A stretch of 64,000 nucleotides of DNA, from the NCBI RefSeq assembly GCF_008905045.1, contig NZ_VWMY01000017.1:123727-187726 (forward strand), given 5' to 3'. Shown one piece after another: positions 57,481 through 64,000 of the stretch. The notes under the pieces are model-generated. The model was not told the origin of the DNA, did not search any database, and worked only from the letters and a program-made list of their open reading frames with translations. The stretch's first letter is position 1; every line of letters begins with the position of its first letter. The DNA is from Streptomyces albicerus (GTDB taxonomy: Bacteria; Actinomycetota; Actinomycetes; Streptomycetales; Streptomycetaceae). Made by a program: the position numbers and the translations under genes.

Positions 57481-59064
57481 ATGGCGCGATTCAACACGAA
57501 GGCGGCGAAGGCACAGGGCACTTCGCGCGTGACCTCGACCGGTCGCATTCTGCGGACGTACGAGGGCGGCCGCGGCCGTGAGCGCGACCCGCGCTCCGAG
57601 CTCTTCCTGCTGGCGATCGCCAACTTCGTCTCGCAGAACACCTTCTACGAGACCGGCGCCGCCCGCGACGACCGGTTCGCGCGGCTCGTCCGTGAGCTGG
57701 CCGTCAGCGACCCGTCCTGGACCGCGAGCATGCTCGGCTGGCTGCGCGGCGAGGGCAACATGCGGACCGCGTCGATCGTGGGCGCCGCCGAGTACGTCAA
57801 GGCGCGCCTCGACGCGGGTGCCACGGACGGCCCGGCGAACCGGCAGGTCGTCGCCTCCGTGCTGCGACGCCCGGACGAGCCCGGCGAGCTGCTCGCGTAC
57901 TGGACCGCGCTGTACGGCCGTAACGTGCCCAAGCCCGTGAAGCGGGGCATCGCCGATGCCGTACGCCGGCTCTACAGCGGCAAGTCGCTGCTGAAGTACG
58001 ACACGGCGTCCAAGGGCTACCGCTTCGGCGACATCCTCAACCTCGTGCACGCGGCACCGGACCCGGACAAGCCGTGGCAGGGCGAGCTGTTCCAGTACGC
58101 CCTCGACCGCCGGCACAACCCGGACACCGCCGTGCCGCCCGCGTCCAACCGTGTGCTCACCGCGCACCGCGAGCTGATGGCGCTGCCGGTGGCGGAGCGG
58201 CGTGCGGTGGTGACGTCGGCGGACGGCGCTGAGCGGCTCGCGGCGGCCGGGATGACGTGGGAGGCGCTGGCCGGCTGGCTGCAGGGCCCGATGGACAAGG
58301 CGGCCTGGGAGGCCGTGATCCCGTCCATGGGCGCCATGGCGCTGGTGCGCAACCTGCGGAACTGCGACGAGGCGGGAGTCTCGGACGAGGTGGCGGCCCG
58401 GGTCGCCGTGAAGATCAGCGACCCGGCGGAGGTCGCGCGCTCGCGGCAGTTCCCGTTCCGCTACCTCGCCGCGTACCAGCACGCGCCGTCGCTGCGCTGG
58501 TCGTACCCGCTGGAGCAGGCGCTCGGCCACTCGCTGGCCAACGTGCCTGCGCTGCCCGGCCGGACGCTGGTGCTCGTCGACCGCTCGGGTTCGATGTTCT
58601 ACTCGCGGCTGTCCGACCGCTCGGAGCTCGACCGGGCCGACGCGGCGGCGATCTTCGGCACGGCGCTCGCGCTGCGGGCGGCGGACGCGGATCTCGTCGA
58701 GTTCGGCACGACGAGCGGTCGTGTGAAGTTCCGCAAGGGCGAGTCGGTGCTCAAGGTGCTGGAGCGCTTCGGCGACCTCGGCGGCACCAACACGACCGAG
58801 GCGGTGCGTAAGCACTACAAGAAGCACGACCGCGTCCTGATCGTCACGGACGAGCAGGCCACGTACAGCCACTACGGCGACCCGACCGAGCAGGTTCCGG
58901 CGCATGTCCCGGTCTACACCTGGAACCTGGCCGGGTACCGGGCGGGCCACGGTCCGTCGGGTAAGGGCAACCGCCACACGTTCGGCGGCCTCTCGGACGC
59001 GGCTTTCCGGATGGTCCCGCTTCTTGAGGCGGCCCGGGACGCCGACTGGCCCTGGACTGCTTGA
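57481..59064 (+). CDS. rsr: TROVE-domain Ro60 homologue (Rsr)
   Basis: Ring-shaped RNA-binding protein, 527 residues. ATG 57481 gives the usual start MARFNTKAAKAQGTSRVTST. The TROVE (HEAT-repeat) domain covers about residues 15-350 (RSELFLLAIANFVSQNTFYE, GNMRTASIVGAAEYVKARL, KPVKRGIADAVRRLYSGKSL, MALVRNLRNCDEAGVSD). A C-terminal vWA domain has the MIDAS set DRSGSM at 367-372, a GGTNT segment and VTDEQ. Ro proteins bind Y RNAs and misfolded RNAs and act with exonucleases in RNA decay. Three Y RNA-like elements lie directly upstream in the same direction, spaced by 15-16 nt, so one transcript processed into RNAs and mRNA is likely. No rtcB/rtcA genes are nearby. Confidence 0.96.
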   Translation: MARFNTKAAKAQGTSRVTSTGRILRTYEGGRGRERDPRSELFLLAIANFVSQNTFYETGAARDDRFARLVRELAVSDPSWTASMLGWLRGEGNMRTASIVGAAEYVKARLDAGATDGPANRQVVASVLRRPDEPGELLAYWTALYGRNVPKPVKRGIADAVRRLYSGKSLLKYDTASKGYRFGDILNLVHAAPDPDKPWQGELFQYALDRRHNPDTAVPPASNRVLTAHRELMALPVAERRAVVTSADGAERLAAAGMTWEALAGWLQGPMDKAAWEAVIPSMGAMALVRNLRNCDEAGVSDEVAARVAVKISDPAEVARSRQFPFRYLAAYQHAPSLRWSYPLEQALGHSLANVPALPGRTLVLVDRSGSMFYSRLSDRSELDRADAAAIFGTALALRAADADLVEFGTTSGRVKFRKGESVLKVLERFGDLGGTNTTEAVRKHYKKHDRVLIVTDEQATYSHYGDPTEQVPAHVPVYTWNLAGYRAGHGPSGKGNRHTFGGLSDAAFRMVPLLEAARDADWPWTA

Positions 59065-59205
59065 AGGACGGTAGGTGCTGTGGCCCGCACTTCGGTGCGG
59101 GCCACACGCTTGTACGGGTCCGCAGGTGCGGCCCGGTGCTGTTTGGTCAACTTCCGACCGACGGGCGGGGTCGCCTCCGGCATCTCGTACAACGAGGATC
59201 ATTCA

Positions 59206-60411
59206 ATGAGCAGCAGCATCTACCTGTACCGGTTCGTCGGCGGCGAACCGGTGCCGCCGGACCCGAACGTGATACGCGCCGTGCTGGAACCGCACGCGGT
59301 CAACAACTACGACGCGTCCCAGGATGTGTGGATCCGGGCCGCCGACGGCTACGAAGCCGAAGTGTTCATCCACGAGCACAGCATCACGTTCGACCGCCCC
59401 GGCCCCGGCGGGATCTTCGACATCCTCGCGGAGCTGGCCGTCCGCCTTGACGCGACGATCATCGCTCCGGGAGGTCCCATCATCCTGCGCGGGGAAGAAG
59501 ATCGCGCCCACCTGCCGGAGTCAGTGAGGGACGGCGCTGTCGTCGTCGAAGACCTGAGCGGTGCGGCCATCGAGCGTGCTTTCCGGGGTGATCACGGTGA
59601 AGAGCCACGCCAGATACTCGTCCGTGCCCAAGGCGACGCCTCTCCGCTGTATGTGGCGGATGCGGGACCGTGGCCGGGCATCGGTGACTTCACCCGCTCG
59701 GTTCCGGCCGAGTCTCTGGGGTTTCCCGAGGCCACGACGGATCAGCTGATGGCATGGTCCAAGGATCGGCCCGGAAGCAGCTCGGCTCTGCGTCAGCACG
59801 TACGGGAGGGCGTGGGGATCGCTCAAAGAGTGGCGAGGAACCTCGGCCGGGCGTGGGCGGTGCGTTACTGGGACGAGCGCCACAACACGGCCAAGTTCGT
59901 GTGCTGGGACTGCCTGCATCTGCACTTCACCCCCTACAGTCACCGGGCTGTCGAGGCGAGTGAGCGGGTGATTCGGCTGGTTCGCGAGAATGAGGACATC
60001 TCGCACCACGGCGACGGGTGCACCCAGGCCATGGTCGAGCGGGCCGAACAAGAGATGGGACTCACGTTCCCGCCCTCGTACCGGCGGCTTTTGGAGGAGT
60101 TCGGTACGTGGGACGTTCCGCCCGCTGAATTCCCCGGCGTGTACCGGACGCCGGCCATGGGAGACGTATTGCTGGGCACGGTCGAACACACCCTGGACGA
60201 TCGTGCCGCGGAGGGACTGCCGCATCACTTCATGGTGATCATGCACGACGACGTGTGGAACGTGATCGTCCTCGACACCTCCCGACCGGACCGGGACGGC
60301 GAGTACCCCGTGTACGCGTGGCATCCCGAGGGCCGCGACGTCCTGGAGCAGGTTGGCGACAACTTCGGGTCCTTCGCTCTCGAAGAATGCCGGCGAGCCC
60401 TGGGGACATGA
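59206..60411 (+). CDS. multi-domain immunity-like protein with SMI1/KNR4 domain
   Basis: 401 residues. ATG 59206 has GAGGA 9 nt upstream. Residues 1-125 form an alpha/beta domain (SSIYLYRFVGGEPVPPDPNV, HSITFDRPGPGGIFDILAEL). Residues about 140-250 hold a second domain (LRQHVREGVGIAQRVARNLG, RAWAVRYWDERHNTAKFVCW). The C-terminus is a SMI1/KNR4 domain (QEMGLTFPPSYRRLLEEFGT, EEFGTWDVPPAEFPGVY). Fusions of such domains are typical of immunity proteins that neutralise polymorphic toxins, but no toxin gene lies beside it. Slightly lower GC than its neighbours. Function is inferred. Confidence 0.75.
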   Translation: MSSSIYLYRFVGGEPVPPDPNVIRAVLEPHAVNNYDASQDVWIRAADGYEAEVFIHEHSITFDRPGPGGIFDILAELAVRLDATIIAPGGPIILRGEEDRAHLPESVRDGAVVVEDLSGAAIERAFRGDHGEEPRQILVRAQGDASPLYVADAGPWPGIGDFTRSVPAESLGFPEATTDQLMAWSKDRPGSSSALRQHVREGVGIAQRVARNLGRAWAVRYWDERHNTAKFVCWDCLHLHFTPYSHRAVEASERVIRLVRENEDISHHGDGCTQAMVERAEQEMGLTFPPSYRRLLEEFGTWDVPPAEFPGVYRTPAMGDVLLGTVEHTLDDRAAEGLPHHFMVIMHDDVWNVIVLDTSRPDRDGEYPVYAWHPEGRDVLEQVGDNFGSFALEECRRALGT

Positions 60412-60500
60412 GCCCTTCCCATCCGAATCCCTTCTCGTCCGATCTGGCCGTCTGGGTCTGCCGTTGGAGGGCGGGGCGCGGTCTTGTGCTCGTCCGTTGC

Positions 60501-60517
60501 TGACATCTAACATTTCA
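60501..60517. promoter_or_regulatory. GntR operator-like palindrome over the -10 box
   Basis: TGACATCTAACATTTCA matches its own reverse complement at 12 of 17 positions. It covers the -10-like TAACAT (60508-60513), which with TTGTGC (60484-60489, spacing 18) forms the promoter. The GTG start at 60522 is 8 nt from the -10, so the message is likely leaderless and autoregulated. Confidence 0.5.
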
Positions 60518-60521
60518 ATTT

Positions 60522-61169
60522 GTGGGAACCATCCGACCAGTGCCCCGCACCCTGCTCAGGGACCGGGCGTACGAAGCGATCAGGGACGCCATCGTGGCCG
60601 GGGACATCGAACCGGGCGCGGCGGTGCGCGACGCCGAGCTCGCCGAGCGGCTCGGGCTGTCCCGGGCGCCTGTGCGCGAGGCCTTCGCCCGGCTCGTCGA
60701 CGAGGGGCTGCTGGAGAGCAAGCCGCAGAGCTATACGCGGGTGACGCCCGTGGTCGCCGGTGATGTGCGGGATGCCGCGGCCGTTGTCGGGGCGATGCAT
60801 GAACTGGCCGCTCGGGTCGCCGTGCCGCGGCTGGGCGGTGCGGATGTAGAAGTGATGCGCGCCGCCAACGAGCGGTTCGCGACCGCCGTCCGCGGCGGCG
60901 ACGTGGACGCGGCCCTGCGCGCCGACGACGAACTGCACGACGTCCTGGTGCGGGTGAGCGGCAACCGCGCGGCCGCCGCCACCATCGCCCGCTACACCCC
61001 GCTCATCCGGCGGCTGGAGCGGCAGCGCTTCGGTGAGGGCGGCAACTGCCGTTCGGCCGGGCTGCACGAGCGGCTCATCGAGGCGTGTGCGAACGGTGAC
61101 GTGGCCGAGGCCGTCCATGTCACCGCGGAGATCTGGCGGGGGCTCGAAGGCCTCGCTGACGGCGACTGA
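60522..61169 (+). CDS. GntR family regulator (FCD domain)
   Basis: 215 residues. N-terminal GntR HTH: RAYEAIRDAIVAGDIEPGAA, LAERLGLSRAPVREAFARL, DEGLLESKPQSYTRVTP. The C-terminal FCD ligand domain has the metal-binding pattern (DELHDVLVRVSGN, GLHERLIEACANGD). Only 14 bp before acdS, so it probably controls ACC deaminase, a common pairing in actinobacteria. Confidence 0.92.
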   Translation: MGTIRPVPRTLLRDRAYEAIRDAIVAGDIEPGAAVRDAELAERLGLSRAPVREAFARLVDEGLLESKPQSYTRVTPVVAGDVRDAAAVVGAMHELAARVAVPRLGGADVEVMRAANERFATAVRGGDVDAALRADDELHDVLVRVSGNRAAAATIARYTPLIRRLERQRFGEGGNCRSAGLHERLIEACANGDVAEAVHVTAEIWRGLEGLADGD

Positions 61170-61183
61170 TCCCGGGAGGATCC

Positions 61184-62200
61184 ATGTCCCTTTCCTCGTA
61201 CGACCGTTACCCCTTGCTCTTCGGGCCGTCGCCCGTGCATCCGCTGGAGCGGCTCACCGCGCAGCTCGGTGGTGCCTCGTTGTGGGCCAAGCGGGAGGAC
61301 TGCAACTCCGGTGTCGCGTACGGCGGGAACAAGACCCGCAAGCTGGAGTACCTCGTCGCGGACGCGCTCGCCAAGGGGTGCGACACGCTCGTCTCGATTG
61401 GCGGGGTGCAGTCCAACCACACCCGGCAGGTCGCCGCCTGCGCCGCCCGCGCCGGGCTCAAGTGCGTGCTGGTGCAGGAGAGTTGGGTGGAGTGGCCCGA
61501 CTCCGTGTACGACAAGGTCGGCAACATTCTGATCAGCCGGCTCGCGGGCGCGGATGTGCGGCTCGTGCGGGCCGGGTTCGGGATCGGGTTCAAGGAGAGC
61601 TGGGAGCAGGCACTGCGGGAGGTCGAGGAGGCGGGCGGCACGCCGTACGCCATTCCGGCCGGTGCCTCCGATCATCCGCTCGGCGGGCTCGGGTTCGCCG
61701 GGTGGGCCTATGAAGTCGCCGAGCAGGAGCGGGAGTTGGGGGTCTTCTTCGACACCGTGATCGTCTGCTCGGTGACCGGGTCGACGCAGGCGGGCATGGT
61801 CGCCGGGTTCGCGGCTTTGGAGGAGGGTGGTGGGCGGCCGCGGCGAGTGCTTGGCATCGACGCGTCGGCGGCTCCCGCGCGCACGCGTGAGCAGATCGCG
61901 CGGATCGCCCGGGGTACGGGCCAACTCATCGGCGTACAGAAGGAGTTGGACGAGTCGGACGTCGAGTTGGACGACCGGTATCACGCGGGCACGTACGGGA
62001 TTCCCGACGAGACCACGCTGGAGGCGATGCGGCTCGCGGCGCGGACCGAGGGGATGGTGACGGATCCGGTGTACGAGGGGAAGTCGATGGCCGGGATGGT
62101 CGATCTGGTGGCGCGTGGGGAGATCGGGCGGGATTCGACCGTGCTGTACGCCCATCTGGGTGGGCAGCCCGCGCTCAATGCGTACAGCGCGTTGTTCTGA
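61184..62200 (+). CDS. acdS: 1-aminocyclopropane-1-carboxylate deaminase
   Basis: PLP enzyme, 338 residues, normal length, that splits ACC into 2-oxobutyrate and ammonia. Key motifs: VAYGGNKTRKLEYLVADAL with the PLP lysine, VSIGGVQSNHTRQVAACAA with the catalytic Ser, and DPVYEGKSMAGMVDL with the Tyr-Glu pair that separates ACC deaminase from D-cysteine desulfhydrase. In plant-associated bacteria it lowers plant ethylene. Co-transcribed with the GntR regulator. Confidence 0.93.
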   Translation: MSLSSYDRYPLLFGPSPVHPLERLTAQLGGASLWAKREDCNSGVAYGGNKTRKLEYLVADALAKGCDTLVSIGGVQSNHTRQVAACAARAGLKCVLVQESWVEWPDSVYDKVGNILISRLAGADVRLVRAGFGIGFKESWEQALREVEEAGGTPYAIPAGASDHPLGGLGFAGWAYEVAEQERELGVFFDTVIVCSVTGSTQAGMVAGFAALEEGGGRPRRVLGIDASAAPARTREQIARIARGTGQLIGVQKELDESDVELDDRYHAGTYGIPDETTLEAMRLAARTEGMVTDPVYEGKSMAGMVDLVARGEIGRDSTVLYAHLGGQPALNAYSALF

Positions 62201-62273
62201 TTCTGTCGAGGGTAGATGGGTGGGTGGCTGCTGCGGGCTGGGCTGGGCTGGGCTGCGCCTGCGGTTTGTGGGT

Positions 62274-62360
62274 GGGGGCGGGGCCGTTCCGGTATGTCTG
62301 CCCGTCGCTCTCGGGCGTACGGCTGTGGCGGGCATGACATACCGGCACGGCCCCGCCCCC
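62274..62360. terminator. long imperfect inverted repeat between acdS and the TerD gene
   Basis: Arms of 31-32 bp (62274-62304 and 62329-62360) differ by one mismatch and one 1-nt gap; loop 24 nt. A further partial copy of its GGGGCCGTTCCG word lies at about 62378. Between convergent genes, so probably a strong bidirectional terminator, though long enough to be a small repeat element. Confidence 0.75.
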
Positions 62361-62460
62361 GGTTGAGTCGCGGGTGCGGGGCCGTTCCGCTTCTCCTCCC
62401 GGCTTCCCCGGCTTTGCCCCGCCCCGCTCGGGAGGGTGGATGTCGCGGGGCAGGGGACTG

Positions 62461-63684
62461 CTAAAGCGCCTGGGCGGACGGCTTCACCATGCCGCGGACC
62501 GTGCGGGACTTGACGAAGTTGCCGAGGGCCGTCATTTCCCACTCGCCGGAGAACTGCTTGATCAGCTTGGCCATCATGACGCCGGTCTGGGACTCGGCGT
62601 TGGTGAGGTCGAAGCGGACCAGCTCCTCGCCCGTGGCGGCGTCGAGGAGGCGGCAGTAGGCCTTGGCGACCTCCGTGAACTTCTGGCCGGAGAACGAGTT
62701 CACCGTGAAGACCAGTCCGGTGACCTCTTGGGGGAGGCGGCCGAGGTCGACCGTGATGACCTCGTCGTCGCCGCCGCCCTCGCCCGTGAGGTTGTCGCCG
62801 GAGTGCTTGATCGCGCCGTTCACGATCGAGAGCTTGCCGAAATAGCAGCTGTCGATGTGGTTGCGCTGCGGGCCGTACGCGATGACCGACGCGTCCAGGT
62901 CGATGTCCTTGCCCCGGTACGCCGGCTCCCAGCCGAGGCCCATCTTCACCTGGGCGAGGAACGGGCGGCCACCCTTGACCAGGGAGACCGTCTGGTTCTT
63001 CTGGAGGCTTACGCGGCCCTTGTCGAGGTTGATCTTTCCGGCGCCCGGGGCGGGGGGTGCGGGTGCCGCCGGGGGTGCGGAGGGGGCCGGGGGCGTGGTG
63101 AGCGGCGGGGCCGGGGGTGTCACCGGGGCCTGGATCGTGGGGGCGGGCGGGGCGACCGGCGTCGGCTGGGCCGGAGCGGCCGGTTCCTCCACCGTCACGC
63201 CGAAGTCCGTGGCGATGCCCGCCAGGCCGTTCGAGTATCCCTGGCCGACCGCTCGGGCCTTCCATGCGCCGTTGCGCAGGTAGACCTCGACGATCACCAG
63301 GGCCGTCTCCGAGCCCAGCTGCGGGGGTGTGAAGGTCGCCAGTACGGAGTTGTCGTCCGCGTTGCGAATCGTTGCCGTCGGTTCGATGCCCTGGAAGGTC
63401 TGGCCCGCGGCGTCCGGGCTTGCCGTGACGACGATCTTCTCGATGCCCGGGGGCACGGCCGTCGTGTCGACCGTGATCGAGTCGGGGCTGGTGCCGCCGC
63501 CGGAGCGGTATGTCACGCCCTGGCCGGTCGGCTGGTTGTAGAAGATGAAGTCGTCGTCGGAGCGCACCTTGCCGTCGGCGGTGAGCAGCAGGCCCGATAC
63601 GTCTAGCCGCACCGGGGCGGCGACGTCCACCGTCACGCGGGTGACGGGGAGAGGGATGTTCGAGCCGGGGGTCATAGCTGTCAT
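62461..63684 (-). CDS. double TerD-domain protein with Pro-rich linker
   Basis: 407 residues. The N-terminal half (VTVDVAAPVRLDVSGLLLTA, DDDFIFYNQPTGQGVTY, SETALVIVEVYLRNGAWKAR) and the C-terminal half (FLAQVKMGLGWEP, DLDASVIAYGP, TVDLGRLPQEVTGLVFTVNS, YCRLLDAATGEELVRFDLTN) are both TerD-like. A linker of about 65 Pro/Ala residues (about 170-235) joins them. TerD domains bind Ca and act in stress or differentiation in Streptomyces. ATG 63675 is an alternative start; neither has a clear ribosome site. Confidence 0.92.
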   Translation of the reverse strand: MTAMTPGSNIPLPVTRVTVDVAAPVRLDVSGLLLTADGKVRSDDDFIFYNQPTGQGVTYRSGGGTSPDSITVDTTAVPPGIEKIVVTASPDAAGQTFQGIEPTATIRNADDNSVLATFTPPQLGSETALVIVEVYLRNGAWKARAVGQGYSNGLAGIATDFGVTVEEPAAPAQPTPVAPPAPTIQAPVTPPAPPLTTPPAPSAPPAAPAPPAPGAGKINLDKGRVSLQKNQTVSLVKGGRPFLAQVKMGLGWEPAYRGKDIDLDASVIAYGPQRNHIDSCYFGKLSIVNGAIKHSGDNLTGEGGGDDEVITVDLGRLPQEVTGLVFTVNSFSGQKFTEVAKAYCRLLDAATGEELVRFDLTNAESQTGVMMAKLIKQFSGEWEMTALGNFVKSRTVRGMVKPSAQAL

Positions 63685-63753
63685 GCCCGGTGAACGAGCG
63701 GGCCCGCTTTACCGTTCCCTTACCTGGCCGCCAATCGGGTCAGCGGCTTTGGG

Positions 63754-63975
63754 TCAGCGGCGGTTGCGGGGGTGGTTGCGGGCCGTGCGTTCGTTGCCGT
63801 GTTTGTAGTTGCCGGTCCAGCGGGCCATGACCAGCTGGGGGTCGCCGGATTCCACCTCCGCGAGGAACTGGGTGGCTCTTGGGCCTCGGAGGGTTGTGGC
63901 GGGGCGGGTGCCGTGTGTGATGTTCACGGTGCCGTCGGGGTGGTGCTCGTAGGTGAAGCCGTTGGGGCGGGGCAT
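63754..63975 (-). CDS. small conserved actinobacterial protein (73 aa)
   Basis: MPRPNGFTYEHHPDGTVNIT... with HGTRPATTLRGPRATQFLAE and MARWTGNYKHGNERTARNHP, basic C-terminus. From memory a very conserved small Streptomyces protein, often near ter-type genes; function unknown. Same direction as the TerD gene, 69 bp upstream of it. Confidence 0.82.
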   Translation of the reverse strand: MPRPNGFTYEHHPDGTVNITHGTRPATTLRGPRATQFLAEVESGDPQLVMARWTGNYKHGNERTARNHPRNRR

Positions 63976-64000
63976 GGGGGGATGGTAGGGGGTGGGGGAG

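Overview
The window looks like the core of a Streptomyces chromosome. It has very high GC, strong third-position GC bias, many GTG (and some TTG) starts, tight 4-bp gene overlaps and many candidate leaderless genes. The block pgl-opcA-zwf-tal-tkt / ctaB / ctaA / suf / dapD matches, from memory, the order found in S. coelicolor-type genomes. The left end carries different, probably accessory, genes.

Layout. 1-3.3 kb: a MacB-type ABC exporter (permease cut by the window edge) with a PadR regulator. 3.4-10.4 kb: a sugar-import locus with two solute-binding proteins, a GH13 glucosidase interrupted in frame by a MITE-like element, and two permeases, one with an inserted extracytoplasmic domain. 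No ATPase is encoded, as is usual for MsiK-dependent importers. 10.6-13.9 kb: a LuxR-type regulator and a BBE-type flavin oxidase. 14-20.7 kb: the pentose phosphate operon tkt-tal-zwf-opcA-pgl. 21-25.6 kb: haem O and haem A synthases (ctaB, ctaA) around three genes of less certain role. 25.7-28.3 kb: an ABC-2 exporter and an AAC(3)-like acetyltransferase. 28.4-35 kb: an iron-sulfur assembly operon, sufR-sufB-sufD-Rieske-sufC-sufS-sufU-sufT, with an iron-box-like site upstream.

35-45.8 kb: a secreted AbfB-domain protein, a secreted hydrolase, a VOC protein, an SMR efflux gene with its TetR regulator and a 44-bp palindromic operator, two ECF sigma modules, and two lysine-pathway genes, dapD and a dapA homologue. 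45.9-56.9 kb: conserved actinobacterial hypotheticals, envelope proteins, a secreted nuclease and a PhoX-type phosphatase with a PHO-box-like site.

57.0-59.1 kb: the most striking locus, a Ro60 (TROVE) gene preceded by three tandem Y RNA-like elements. The outer two carry tRNA-like modules in circularly permuted order (T arm, acceptor 3' strand, loop, acceptor 5' strand, D arm), the arrangement expected of YrlA-type Y RNAs. The middle one is a compact Y RNA with a pyrimidine-rich loop. The three share a Ro-binding-like internal loop. A multi-domain SMI1/KNR4 immunity-like gene follows. The window ends with a GntR/ACC-deaminase pair, a double-TerD protein and a small conserved protein. No canonical tRNA, rRNA, CRISPR array, prophage or recognisable natural-product cluster was seen.
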